In this document: positions 6,673 through 16,109 of the stretch, in pieces | How positions within the stretch are numbered: the stretch's first letter is position 1 | Layout: each line of letters begins with the position of its first letter | The notes under the pieces: generated by a model | The model's database searches: none | What the model saw: the letters and a program-made list of their open reading frames with translations, nothing else | Told to the model about the DNA's origin: nothing | From: Candidatus Pelagibacter ubique HIMB058 | Lineage (GTDB): Bacteria; Pseudomonadota; Alphaproteobacteria; Pelagibacterales; Pelagibacteraceae | DNA: 62,865 bases | Direction of reading: 5' to 3' | NCBI GenBank assembly: GCA_000419545.1 | Contig: ATTF01000005.1 | Span: forward strand, 1-62,865 | Position numbers and translations under genes: made by a program

Positions 6673-9000
6673 ATGAATCAAACTATCCAAGAAAAAATTA
6701 AAGATAAAATTCAGGAAGATATTTCTCCTACCCGTAATTTATCTGGTTTACACCTTAAAATAGTTTTTGGAATAGCTATTCTTTGGACTTTGTTTCAACT
6801 TTGGTACGCTTCACCGTTTCCTTTTTGGTTTAATTTTGGAATGTTTAAAGGATTACCAGCTCGAGCTATACACTTAGGTTTTGCTTTGACTTTAACTTTT
6901 TTAATCTTTCCAATTGCTAGAGGAAAAAAAATTTCAATAATTGATATTTTAATAAGTTTAGTAGCAGCTTTTTGTTGTTTGTATATTTATGTTTTCTATG
7001 ATGATCTTGTAAATAGGGGAGGAATACTTTTAGTAAAAGAAATCTTTGGCTTCAAGGTTCCTGTTGAATTGATTATTGGAGCAATCGGTATAATTATTTT
7101 ATTAGAAGCTACAAGAAGAGCTATTGGTTTACCTTTAGTTATTATAGCAATTTGTTTTTTGTTATTTTCTTATTTTGGAAAATATGCTCCTGATATTATT
7201 TCTCATGGAGGTCTTTCTCTTAAAAGACTAGTTGGATTTCAATGGTTTGATCAAGAGGCAATTTTTGGAATTCCAATTGGTGTTTCTGTAGATTTTATTT
7301 TTTTATTCGTTTTATTTGGTGCTTTACTTGAAACAGCAGGAGGTGGAAAATATTTTTTAGATTTAGCTTTCGCTATGGTTGGAAAAATGAGAGGAGGTCC
7401 TGCTAAAGCTGCAATACTTGGCTCAGGTATGACCGGGATGATTTCAGGCTCGTCGATTGCTAATACTGTAACAACAGGAACATTTACAATTCCTATAATG
7501 AAAAAGACAGGCTTTTCACAAGAGAAAGCAGGTGCAATAGAAGTTTCATCATCTGTTAATGGACAAATAATGCCTCCAGTAATGGGAGCTGCAGCTTTCG
7601 TTATGGCAAGTTTTATAGGTGTTACTTATTTTGAAGTGGTTAAGCATGCATTTCTTCCAGCAATCATTTCTTATATTGCTTTGTTTTATATTTCTCATCT
7701 TGAGGCTTTGAAGCTTGGCTTAAAAGGAATGCCTGAGAGCGACGTGCCACATTTAAAGAAAACTTTTTTATCAGGGCTTCACTATTTAATACCTATCGCA
7801 GTTTTAATTTTTCTACTTGTTTATATGAGATATACAGCAGCTTTCTCGATCTTTTATGCAACTGTCTCTTTAATTTTAGTAAACTTAATAAATAGACTTA
7901 TAAAAAACAGGGATTTTAAAACAGGCTTAATTGAATGGTATAATCAAACAATTGTTGGTTTCCAAAAAGGTGCAATAAACATGGTTGGTGTTGGTATCGC
8001 TATAGCAACCGCAGGCATAATTGTAGGTGCAGTTGGATCAACAGGACTTAGTACTAATTTAATTATTGTTATAGAGACGATTGCTAGAGATAACGTTATT
8101 GTCTTAATTTTGCTTACAATACTTCTTTGCTTACTATTGGGAATGGGGCTACCTACAACAGCAAATTATGTAGTTGTTGCATCTTTAATGGCTACGGTTT
8201 TGGTTGATGTTGGAAATGCGTCGGGATTTATCTTTCCATTAATCGCAGTGCATTTATTTGTTTTTTACTTTGGCTTAATGGCAGATGTAACACCTCCTGT
8301 GGGATTAGCATCCTATGCAGCAGCTGCAATATCAGGAGGAGATCCCTTGAGAACTGGATTACAAGCGATTTGGTATAGTTTGAGAACAGGAATTTTACCG
8401 ATAGTATTTTTATTTAATCACGAACTTCTTTTAATAGGTATTGAAAGTTTTTGGCAAGCTATTGTAGTTATAATAACATCTTTAATTGGTATTTTAGTTT
8501 TTACAGCTGCTACCCAAAGATGGTTCATCAACAAACTTAGATGGTATGAAATAATCACTTTTTTAATAATATCATTATCTTTCTTAGCTCCAGACTATGT
8601 TTTAGGAAAATTTTACCCTAAGTTTAACGAACAAAAGCTTTCTTCGAAAAATATTCAAAATTTAACTTTTGATCCTTCAAAGGAAGTCCACATAAAAGTT
8701 ACTCGGATCACAGAATACGGAGAAAGATATAAATTATTTGTTATTGATAAAGGTAAATTTGAAAATAAATTTAACCTAGAAGAGTATGGATTAACATTAG
8801 CAGATCAGAATGGCCAACTCACAGTTGAAAAATTAAATTGGAAAGGGGAAGCAAAAAAATCTGGCATGCAAATGGGTGATATCATTAGTAATTTTAAAAT
8901 TGAAAACCCTAAAAGACCAGATAAAACCATAGTTTATCCTTTTGCAGCTGTACTACTACTTATTTTTGGGTACTTAAATTATAAAAGAAAAAAAAAATAG
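6673..9000 (+). CDS. Fused TRAP transporter permease (small and large subunits) with DUF3394-like tail
   Basis: A 775-residue polytopic inner-membrane protein. The N-terminal part (about residues 25-160, with the LLEATRRAIGLPLVI segment) corresponds to the four-helix DctQ-like subunit. The central part corresponds to the twelve-helix DctM-like subunit, with GSGMTGMISGSSIANTVTTG near 250-270 and LGMGLPTTANYVV near 490-505. This 4TM+12TM fusion is the normal partner of TAXI binding proteins. The last 120 residues form a soluble segment with a PDZ-like stretch (WKGEAKKSGMQMGDIISN, about 722-739) and a final membrane helix with a KRKKK end, as in DUF3394-bearing TRAP permeases. Transport is expected to be sodium-coupled. 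The next gene starts 1 nt after the stop. Confidence 0.92.
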   Translation: MNQTIQEKIKDKIQEDISPTRNLSGLHLKIVFGIAILWTLFQLWYASPFPFWFNFGMFKGLPARAIHLGFALTLTFLIFPIARGKKISIIDILISLVAAFCCLYIYVFYDDLVNRGGILLVKEIFGFKVPVELIIGAIGIIILLEATRRAIGLPLVIIAICFLLFSYFGKYAPDIISHGGLSLKRLVGFQWFDQEAIFGIPIGVSVDFIFLFVLFGALLETAGGGKYFLDLAFAMVGKMRGGPAKAAILGSGMTGMISGSSIANTVTTGTFTIPIMKKTGFSQEKAGAIEVSSSVNGQIMPPVMGAAAFVMASFIGVTYFEVVKHAFLPAIISYIALFYISHLEALKLGLKGMPESDVPHLKKTFLSGLHYLIPIAVLIFLLVYMRYTAAFSIFYATVSLILVNLINRLIKNRDFKTGLIEWYNQTIVGFQKGAINMVGVGIAIATAGIIVGAVGSTGLSTNLIIVIETIARDNVIVLILLTILLCLLLGMGLPTTANYVVVASLMATVLVDVGNASGFIFPLIAVHLFVFYFGLMADVTPPVGLASYAAAAISGGDPLRTGLQAIWYSLRTGILPIVFLFNHELLLIGIESFWQAIVVIITSLIGILVFTAATQRWFINKLRWYEIITFLIISLSFLAPDYVLGKFYPKFNEQKLSSKNIQNLTFDPSKEVHIKVTRITEYGERYKLFVIDKGKFENKFNLEEYGLTLADQNGQLTVEKLNWKGEAKKSGMQMGDIISNFKIENPKRPDKTIVYPFAAVLLLIFGYLNYKRKKK

Positions 9001-9001
9001 A

Positions 9002-10327
9002 ATGAAAAAAAAATATTTCTTCGCACTGATAACTTTTTTTGTAATATTTATTTTGATACTCGGTACTATTACTAGTGGAAATTACGACAAACAAAATAGT
9101 TTAATTCTTCTTTTAAAAAAAGTAATTCCTTCTTCAGTAGCAAGAGATATTAGAGATAAAGTTTTTTATCTACCTCGTTTAATTAACAGAAACAAGTTTT
9201 TAGAGTTACAATTAGCAAAATATGAGCAGGGCCTCGAAGGAAAACTTTTTTTTGACCAAAAATTTGAAAAAGGTAATTTTAACTATCAAGTAAAAAAATT
9301 TTTCCTTCCATTTCACAGTCTTGATTTATCACTGGGTTGGCAAGCACAAGAAAATTCAAAAAGGGCTCATTATTTAGAAATTATGGATGACAAAGTTTTA
9401 GTAATGTCGGGAGAAGCAGAGACTATTTTTTTTAATAAAGAAAACTTAATGGAGAAAAAACTTAATCAAAAATACATTTCAAACAATCTTAAAAAGATTG
9501 TTGAAAAGAGAGGCAATGTTTTTGCTGGTGTGCGTGATCTTTTATTTTATGAAGACTTTATTTATACAAGCGTTGTAGAAATTACTCCAGAGGGAGGAAC
9601 AATAAATGTGTATCAAGCAAGAAAAAATTTTAATTTTTTGAATTTTTCAATTTTATTTGAAAATAAAGATATTTACGAGAAAGGTTATTCGCTACAAAGT
9701 GGGGGCAGGCTAGAAAAGTTTAAAGATAACAAAATTTTGTTAAGTATAGGTTTTTTCAACGAGCATGATCTAGCTCAAGACAATAATTCATTATTTGGTA
9801 AAATTATTTCTATAAACAAAAGTAATGGTGATTTTGAAATCTTATCTAAAGGTCACAGAAATCCACAAGGTTTATACTTTTGGGAAGACAAAAACATCAT
9901 CATAAATTCTGAGCACGGGCCAAAAGGTGGAGATGAAATCAATTTTAATAATTTGGATAAGTCTGGTGTAAAAAATTTTGGTTGGCCAATTTCATCATAT
10001 GGAGAGGCTTATTCAAAAAAAAAAAAAGAAATTTTTAAAAAAAAAGGATATTTAAAAAAATCACATTCTGAATTTGGTTTTGAAGAGCCATACAAGTATT
10101 TTAATCCGTCAATTGGAATAAGTGAAATAATTTTAAATAATGAAAACCTTTATGTTTCATCTTTACGAGCAGAATCTATTTATATTATTAATGTGAAAAA
10201 CCCTAATCAAATTATGAGACTCAAGTTAGATAATAGAATAAGAGATATTAAATATGATTTTGAAAATAAAACATTTTATTTGATTTTAGAAAACGTGCCT
10301 TCTTTTGGTTTTTTGAAATTATTATAA
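9002..10327 (+). CDS. Membrane-anchored PQQ sugar-dehydrogenase-like beta-propeller protein
   Basis: A 441-residue protein with one N-terminal membrane helix (about 5-24) and the rest presumably periplasmic. GHRNPQGL (284-291), EHGPKGGDEI (304-313) and NFGWP (325-329) are the signature blocks of soluble glucose dehydrogenase / YliI-type aldose dehydrogenases, six-bladed propellers that use pyrroloquinoline quinone. The blade carrying the catalytic base normally reads H-x-x-G-R-L; here the block is QSGGRL at 232-237, so glutamine seems to replace histidine. Activity and PQQ binding are therefore uncertain. The start lies 1 nt after the TRAP permease stop, so the genes are co-transcribed and the protein may modify or sense the transported solute. 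A 13-A run at 10015-10027 encodes a lysine cluster. The family call is good; the function is unproven. Confidence 0.78.
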   Translation: MKKKYFFALITFFVIFILILGTITSGNYDKQNSLILLLKKVIPSSVARDIRDKVFYLPRLINRNKFLELQLAKYEQGLEGKLFFDQKFEKGNFNYQVKKFFLPFHSLDLSLGWQAQENSKRAHYLEIMDDKVLVMSGEAETIFFNKENLMEKKLNQKYISNNLKKIVEKRGNVFAGVRDLLFYEDFIYTSVVEITPEGGTINVYQARKNFNFLNFSILFENKDIYEKGYSLQSGGRLEKFKDNKILLSIGFFNEHDLAQDNNSLFGKIISINKSNGDFEILSKGHRNPQGLYFWEDKNIIINSEHGPKGGDEINFNNLDKSGVKNFGWPISSYGEAYSKKKKEIFKKKGYLKKSHSEFGFEEPYKYFNPSIGISEIILNNENLYVSSLRAESIYIINVKNPNQIMRLKLDNRIRDIKYDFENKTFYLILENVPSFGFLKLL

Positions 10328-10711
10328 AATTTTCCAAGTACCAGAAGCAGAAACAATTATTTCTTTATCACTAGAAATTTTACAATTGATAAATACTAAA
10401 GTCTTTGTTTTTTTTAAAATTTCTACCTTGCCTTTTAGTTTATCACCTAACTTGCCTGCTGAAATAAATTTCACATCAAGATTAATAGTTACACATCTTC
10501 TATCACCAGCAACTCTATGTGCAGCCGTACCCATTCCAGTATCAGCAATTGTAGATAAAAAACCGCCGTGAGCAATTTTGCCAGTATTCAAATGCATTTC
10601 TTTTACTTCAACAATAAATTCGTAATGAGTTTCATTGATCTTTTTTAAATCAAGACCACCCAAATGTTTCATAAAACCTTTATTAGTTTCGTCCATAAAT
10701 TTTTTTATCAT
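10322..10711 (-). CDS. PaaI-like hotdog thioesterase
   Basis: A 129-residue single hotdog-fold protein of the PaaI/YbgC-related acyl-CoA thioesterase family. HGGFLSTIADTGMGTAAHR (residues 48-66) is the active-site helix, with D57 as the likely catalytic carboxylate. Such enzymes hydrolyse acyl- or aryl-CoA thioesters in the cytoplasm and relieve CoA sequestration; the substrate is not evident. It is the last gene of the minus-strand aceE-aceF-eamA-paaI run, and its start codon lies 29 nt inside the EamA gene. Its 3' end overlaps the convergent propeller gene by 6 nt. Confidence 0.85.
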   Translation of the reverse strand: MIKKFMDETNKGFMKHLGGLDLKKINETHYEFIVEVKEMHLNTGKIAHGGFLSTIADTGMGTAAHRVAGDRRCVTINLDVKFISAGKLGDKLKGKVEILKKTKTLVFINCKISSDKEIIVSASGTWKIL

Positions 10712-11585
10712 ATATTGGGGCTAGTTGTGAAAATATTACAGCAGCTAAAATAAATACTACTCCAGTTATTTTAATACCGGATAAATATTGATCTAAAATC
10801 AACCAACCGAAAATTGATGCAAAAACACCTTCTAGTGTAAAAATTATCGCTACAGGAGCAGGATTTAAATTTTGCTGGCTATAAACTTGCAACAAGAAAG
10901 CAATACCACTTGATAATATACCTGCATAAAGCATTTCTTTAGACTCTTTAAATAAATTAGACAAAGTAAGATCTTCAAAAATTAGAGCTGGTATAAAAGC
11001 AATTAAAGCACCAATTAAACATTGGCTCATGGCTATTGTAATTGGAAAGTTAAAAAATCTTACAAATTTTGAGATAAATACAATATGAAATGCCCAAAAA
11101 AATGCGTTAGAAATAGCAATACTATCACCTAATCTTACTGTAACATTTTTTATCTCAGTCAGAAGAAAAGATCCAACAAAACATATTAATATTGCTGGCC
11201 ATACGGACCAGTGTATTTTTTTTGCATAAAAGTAAATTGCAACTAAAGGTACAATTACAACATACAAGATAGTGAACATAGCTGTGTTAGCGACATCAGT
11301 ATACAAAAGTGCAAATTGCTGAAGAATATTTCCTACAGATAAAAGAAATCCGATAAACAAAGCGTAGAGCCAAACTTTTTTTTGATCAAAGTTCTTTTTT
11401 TTTATTTTTCCGTAATCAAATATTAAAAAAAAAGGTAATAATGTTAGAAAACCTAAGATTAATCTTCCGAATGTAAAACCGAATGGTCCTAAGAAATCCA
11501 TTCCCATGTCTTGAGCTACAAAAGCAGAACCCCAAATAATAGATACAGCTATGGCGCAAGAAAATGAAAAAAAAGTTTTATTCAT
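10683..11585 (-). CDS. EamA/DMT family transporter
   Basis: A 300-residue inner-membrane protein with about ten hydrophobic helices in two EamA repeats (roughly residues 8-140 and 150-285). The opening SIIWGSAFVAQDMG and the second-repeat FTLEGVFASIFGWLIL are typical of the drug/metabolite transporter superfamily, whose members mostly export amino acids or metabolites. The substrate cannot be inferred. It starts 2 nt after aceF on the same strand and overlaps the thioesterase gene by 29 nt, so it is expressed from the pyruvate dehydrogenase operon. Confidence 0.87.
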   Translation of the reverse strand: MNKTFFSFSCAIAVSIIWGSAFVAQDMGMDFLGPFGFTFGRLILGFLTLLPFFLIFDYGKIKKKNFDQKKVWLYALFIGFLLSVGNILQQFALLYTDVANTAMFTILYVVIVPLVAIYFYAKKIHWSVWPAILICFVGSFLLTEIKNVTVRLGDSIAISNAFFWAFHIVFISKFVRFFNFPITIAMSQCLIGALIAFIPALIFEDLTLSNLFKESKEMLYAGILSSGIAFLLQVYSQQNLNPAPVAIIFTLEGVFASIFGWLILDQYLSGIKITGVVFILAAVIFSQLAPIYDKKIYGRN

Positions 11586-11587
11586 AA

Positions 11588-12850
11588 TTATATAGCTAGC
11601 TTAAATGCAAAATCTTTGCCTAAGCATTTTCCAAGATATACACAAAACTTTGCTCCCTCAGCGCCATCGATTAATCTATGATCGTATGATAATGATATTG
11701 GAAGAATTTTTCTTGAAACAATTTTATTCTTAATTTTTACCAATCTATCAAAACTTTTGCCTACACCTAGAATAGCTACTTCAGGTGGATTAATAATAGG
11801 AGTAAAATGCGTGCCACCTATTCCTCCTAAGCTGGAAATCGTCATAGAGCCTCCAAAAAATTCCTTTTTATCAATTTTTAAATCTCTACATAACTGGCTT
11901 GTATTTTTAAGTTCTTCCCCAATTTTTTGAATGCTCATTTGGTCAACATCTCTTATTTTAGGAACCATCAATCCATGTGGTGTGTCCACTGCAAATCCAA
12001 TGTGGAAGTATTTTTTATAAATTACTTTATTTGAGTTTGGGTCTAAAGAAGCGTTAAAGTTAGGAAACTGTTTAAGAGCACTTACCAAAGCTTTTGCAAT
12101 AAAAGCAAGAGGAGTAACCTTAATTTTTTCTCCAGTATAGTAATCATATAATGTATTTCTAAATTGCTCCATTTCCGTAACATCAATTTCATCGTGTTGC
12201 GTTACGTGAGGTATTTCTGTCCAAGATCTTACAAGATGTGGTCCAGATAGTTTTTTTACTCTAGGAAGCTCTTCAATTTTTATCTCTCCAAATTCCTCAT
12301 GCTTGTATTCCTCAATATGTTTTGACGACTCTTTCTTTTGTATTTGTCCTTGATCAACCGAAACTTGTGATCTTATAAATTTTTTTACATCAGCATTTGA
12401 AACTCTGCCAGATCGTTGTGTGCCTGGTATTTTAGAAATATCAGCGCCAAGTTCACGAGCAAATTTTCTAACATTTGGACTAGCTGAACTTTTTCCACTA
12501 AGTGGCACGACAGGAGCAGGCGCTTGTTTTTCAATTGTGCTTTGTTTTATAACTTTTTGTGACTTAGGTTTTTGTTGCACTTCTTTTTTATCTTTTATTT
12601 CATTAGAAGAACTTTTTGTTTCAAGGGTTAAAATTATATCACCTTGATTAACTTTATCTCCGACTGAAATTTTTACCTCGTTAATTTTTCCCTCATGTGT
12701 GGATGGAACTTCTACACTCGACTTATCGCTTTCAAGCGTAATTAATGAGTCATTTTTTTTTACTATTTGACCTTTTTTTACAAGAACCTCGATTACCTCA
12801 ACATCCTTGAAATCACCCATATCTGGAATAGTAATTTTAGTTGTAGTCAT
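11588..12850 (-). CDS. aceF: Pyruvate dehydrogenase E2, dihydrolipoamide acetyltransferase
   Basis: A 420-residue E2 subunit that passes the acetyl group from lipoate to CoA. There is one lipoyl domain (residues 4-78, lipoyl lysine K43 in SDKSSVE), a charged linker, a peripheral-subunit-binding domain (about 123-160, starting SPNVRKFARELG) and a C-terminal catalytic domain that ends with H391xxxD395G in SYDHRLIDGAEG. E. coli AceF carries three lipoyl domains and 630 residues, so this is a minimal E2; a second lipoyl domain sits on the adjacent E1. The gene begins directly after the aceE stop. No E3 (lpd) gene is in the window. Confidence 0.96.
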   Translation of the reverse strand: MTTTKITIPDMGDFKDVEVIEVLVKKGQIVKKNDSLITLESDKSSVEVPSTHEGKINEVKISVGDKVNQGDIILTLETKSSSNEIKDKKEVQQKPKSQKVIKQSTIEKQAPAPVVPLSGKSSASPNVRKFARELGADISKIPGTQRSGRVSNADVKKFIRSQVSVDQGQIQKKESSKHIEEYKHEEFGEIKIEELPRVKKLSGPHLVRSWTEIPHVTQHDEIDVTEMEQFRNTLYDYYTGEKIKVTPLAFIAKALVSALKQFPNFNASLDPNSNKVIYKKYFHIGFAVDTPHGLMVPKIRDVDQMSIQKIGEELKNTSQLCRDLKIDKKEFFGGSMTISSLGGIGGTHFTPIINPPEVAILGVGKSFDRLVKIKNKIVSRKILPISLSYDHRLIDGAEGAKFCVYLGKCLGKDFAFKLAI

Positions 12851-15800
12851 TTATAATTTTGTTGGAAAAACTTTGTCTTTATCTATTTTAAATTTTTTCA
12901 TTGCTTTCTCTGCATCTTTTGAACCTATTAATTGTTCCTTAGCTAGAGCACTCAAAGTAAATGCAACGATATGTTCTTTATCAACCTCAAAAAATTTTCT
13001 TAAATTTTTTCTAGTATCACTTCTTCCGTATCCGTCTGTTCCAAAGGCATAAAATGATTTTTCAGTGTAAGGTCTGATTTGGTCAGCGAATGCTCTAGTG
13101 TAATCTGAGGCTGCAATAATTGGACCTTCCCTTTTATCCAAACATTTATTTACATAGGATTTTTTTGGCGCATCACTTGGATTTAAAAGATTTTGTCTTT
13201 CTGTTTCCATTCCATTTTTTCTGAGCTCATTAAAGCTTGTTACACTCCAAATATCAGCATCAATATTATAATCTTTTGATAAAATCTCTGAAGCAGCGAT
13301 TACTTCTCTTAAAATAGTTCCAGAGCCTAAAAGTTGAACTTTTGTTTTTCCAGTGCTCTTACCTTCTTTAAATAAATACATTCCTTTTAAAATTCCTTCA
13401 TCACAACCCTTAGGTTTTTCAGGATGTGAATAATTTTCGTTCATTGCAGTGATGTAGTAAAAAACATTTTCTTTCTTTTCATGCATTCTTCTCAAACCAT
13501 CTCTAAAAATTGTTGCCATTTCATATGCAAAAGTTGGATCGTAGCTAATACAGTTTGGGATATTAGATGCCAACAAATGACTGTGGCCATCTTGATGCTG
13601 AAGTCCTTCTCCAGCTAGTGTAGTTCTTCCCGCAGTTGCTCCAATTAAAAAACCTCTCGCTTGAGAATCACCAGCCGCCCAAGCTAGATCTCCAACTCTT
13701 TGAAAACCAAACATTGAATAAAATATATACACCGGGATCATTTCAAGGTCATGATTAGTGTATGAAGTACCTGCAGCTATCCATGAAGACATAGCACCTG
13801 ACTCGTTTATACCTTCTTCTAATACCTGGCCACTTTTATCTTCTCTGTATGAACTTAATTGCTCGGAATCCACAGGCTCATATTTTTGACCTTCGTGTGC
13901 ATAAATTCCGATTTTTTGGAAAAACCCTTCCATTCCAAAAGTTCTAGCTTCATCAGGTATTATTGGAACTAGCCTTGGAGCTACATTTTTATCTCGTAGC
14001 AAAGCAGTCATCATTCTTACTAAAGCCATAGTAGTCGACATTTCTTTGACACCAGTTGATTTCATAAAAGGTTCAAATATATCTTTCGGCGGTGTTTTTA
14101 TTTGTTTAGCAAAAGAGGACCTTTCTGGAATAAATCCTCCAAGTTTTAATCTTTTGTCTTTTAAATATTTTATTTCTTCAGAGTCCTCTTTTGGTTTGTA
14201 ATATTCAATATTTTTTACCTGTTTATCAGTTAGAGGAACTTTAAATCTGTCTCTATAATAAAGAAGATCTTCCTCATCCAATTTTTTTTGTTGGTGAGTA
14301 GTATTTACGCTTTCTCCTGTTTTTCCCATTCCATAACCTTTAATAGTTTTTGCAAGTATTACAGTTGGCGAACCTGTATTTTGCATAGCCGCTGCGTAAG
14401 CTGCATACACTTTATGAGGATCATGACCACCTCGGTTTAATCTCCAAATATCTTTATCTGTCATTGAAGAAACAAGTTCTTTAAGTTCAGGATATTTACC
14501 AAAAAAATTTTCTCTAACGTAAGAACCACCTTTTGCTTTGAAGGCCTGGTATTCACCATCAACACATTCGTTCATACGCTTTATTAATAAACCTGTTTTA
14601 TCTTTAGCTAAAAGTTGATCCCAATATGAACCCCATATTACTTTGATTACATTCCAGCCTGATCCTCTAAAACTTCCTTCGAGTTCTTGAATAATTTTAC
14701 TATTACCTCTAACTGGCCCATCTAATCTTTGCAGATTACAATTAACTACGAAAATTAAATTATCTAATTTTTCTCTTGCGGCTAATCCTATTGCACCTAG
14801 TGACTCAGGTTCATCCATTTCACCATCTCCCAGGAAGACCCAAATCTTTCTACCTTCATCTTTTACTAAACCCCTATTGATAAGATATTTAAGAAATCTT
14901 GCTTGATAGATTGCCATGATTGGACCAAGACCCATCGAAACAGTTGGGAACTGCCAAAAGTTCGGCATCAACCAAGGGTGAGGATAAGATGATAATCCTC
15001 CCTTGTTAACCTCTTGTCTAAACCCATCTAATTGTTTTGAAGTTAGCCTTCCCTCTAAAAAGGCTCTTGCGTACATGCCGGGAGCAGAGTGGCCTTGAAA
15101 ATATATAAGATCTCCACCAAATTTATTATTTTTAGCTCTCCAAAAATGATTCATCCCTACATCATACAAAGTTGCTGCAGAGGCAAATGTTCCGATATGA
15201 CCTCCTAATTCTGGACTTTTTTTATTTGCCTTTACTACCATTGCAGCAGCATTCCATCTTATGTAAGCTCTAATCTTCTTTTCAATATTTTGGTCTCCAG
15301 GAGATTTAATTTCTGCTTCAGGAGGAATAGTATTAATGTATGGCGTTGTTCTTGTATCAGGAAGTACTAAACCTGATTTATAAGCTTGATTAATAACCTT
15401 ATTTAATAAAAAGCTTGCTCTAGATGAACCGTCATTTTCAATAACTGAATTAAGAGACTCGATCCATTCATTAGTTTCAATAGGATCAATATCATCTTTA
15501 GAAGCTGGCTCAGCGAAGACTTTCTTTATTTCTCTTACAGATGCTGCATTATCATTAGATTTTTTAATTTCCTTTTCTACAATGGGCTTTGTTTTTTTTT
15601 CTTTTACAGGTTCCAGAGTAGCTTTGCCGTTATCAACTGTAGCTAAGATACTTCCCTCTGAGACCTTGTCTCCAATTTTAACTTTAAGATCTTTTATCTT
15701 ACCTGAGATCAAAGATGGAATTTCAACGCTAGACTTATCACTTTCAATAGTAACCACCGGGTCATTTTTATTAATTTGATCACCTGGTTTGACAAGCACT

Positions 15801-15859
15801 TCTATGACTTCAACATCTTTAAAATCCCCAATGTCCGGTACTGAAATATTCTGAGCCAT
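12851..15859 (-). CDS. aceE: Pyruvate dehydrogenase E1 (homodimeric) with N-terminal lipoyl domain
   Basis: From the ATG at 15859 the protein has 1002 residues. Residues 1-76 form a complete lipoyl domain (MAQNISVPDIGDFKDVEVIE, lipoyl lysine K42 in SDKSSVE) very like the one on the neighbouring E2. After an alanine/lysine-rich linker, the rest is the AceE-type thiamine-diphosphate decarboxylase, including the GDGEMDEPESLG cofactor motif. E. coli AceE has 887 residues, and the difference equals the lipoyl domain plus linker. The frame stays open to 15994, but the extra 45 residues are hydrophobic and unlike the family, and the lipoyl domain begins exactly at the chosen start. E1 oxidatively decarboxylates pyruvate and acetylates lipoate. 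It leads the aceE-aceF-eamA-paaI operon. Confidence 0.95.
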   Translation of the reverse strand: MAQNISVPDIGDFKDVEVIEVLVKPGDQINKNDPVVTIESDKSSVEIPSLISGKIKDLKVKIGDKVSEGSILATVDNGKATLEPVKEKKTKPIVEKEIKKSNDNAASVREIKKVFAEPASKDDIDPIETNEWIESLNSVIENDGSSRASFLLNKVINQAYKSGLVLPDTRTTPYINTIPPEAEIKSPGDQNIEKKIRAYIRWNAAAMVVKANKKSPELGGHIGTFASAATLYDVGMNHFWRAKNNKFGGDLIYFQGHSAPGMYARAFLEGRLTSKQLDGFRQEVNKGGLSSYPHPWLMPNFWQFPTVSMGLGPIMAIYQARFLKYLINRGLVKDEGRKIWVFLGDGEMDEPESLGAIGLAAREKLDNLIFVVNCNLQRLDGPVRGNSKIIQELEGSFRGSGWNVIKVIWGSYWDQLLAKDKTGLLIKRMNECVDGEYQAFKAKGGSYVRENFFGKYPELKELVSSMTDKDIWRLNRGGHDPHKVYAAYAAAMQNTGSPTVILAKTIKGYGMGKTGESVNTTHQQKKLDEEDLLYYRDRFKVPLTDKQVKNIEYYKPKEDSEEIKYLKDKRLKLGGFIPERSSFAKQIKTPPKDIFEPFMKSTGVKEMSTTMALVRMMTALLRDKNVAPRLVPIIPDEARTFGMEGFFQKIGIYAHEGQKYEPVDSEQLSSYREDKSGQVLEEGINESGAMSSWIAAGTSYTNHDLEMIPVYIFYSMFGFQRVGDLAWAAGDSQARGFLIGATAGRTTLAGEGLQHQDGHSHLLASNIPNCISYDPTFAYEMATIFRDGLRRMHEKKENVFYYITAMNENYSHPEKPKGCDEGILKGMYLFKEGKSTGKTKVQLLGSGTILREVIAASEILSKDYNIDADIWSVTSFNELRKNGMETERQNLLNPSDAPKKSYVNKCLDKREGPIIAASDYTRAFADQIRPYTEKSFYAFGTDGYGRSDTRKNLRKFFEVDKEHIVAFTLSALAKEQLIGSKDAEKAMKKFKIDKDKVFPTKL

Positions 15860-15920
15860 AATAGATATTATAAACTGGGAGGAACATATTAAAAAACAGT
15901 TTAATAATAAACATCTAAGA

Positions 15921-15926
15921 ATTATA
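15921..15926 (-). promoter_or_regulatory. Candidate -10 element of the aceE operon
   Basis: On the minus strand TATAAT is read from 15926 to 15921, preceded by TTTG. No convincing -35 is visible at the usual distance. The implied leader to the ATG at 15859 is about 55 nt. The rest of the 269-bp aceE/aacS divergent region holds no recognised gene, apart from a 16-codon ORF at 15995-16045 noted under findings. Confidence 0.3.
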
Positions 15927-16109
15927 CAAATTAGACTAATAAATTCTATTTTTGACACATTTTCCGCCATTTTTGGCCAAGGAGATTTAATCATATGACT
16001 TATGCGTTGGTTAATAAATTTTTTATTAAAAAGAAGAAATATTAAAACAAATAGAGCAGCTTTAGTTCAGAAAATTATTCTTAAAAAATATCTATTAAGA
16101 TAAAAAAAT

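Noticed and set aside
15860-15994. In-frame N-terminal extension of aceE by 45 residues
   Set aside because: The extra residues are hydrophobic and unlike E1, and the lipoyl domain begins at the ATG at 15859.
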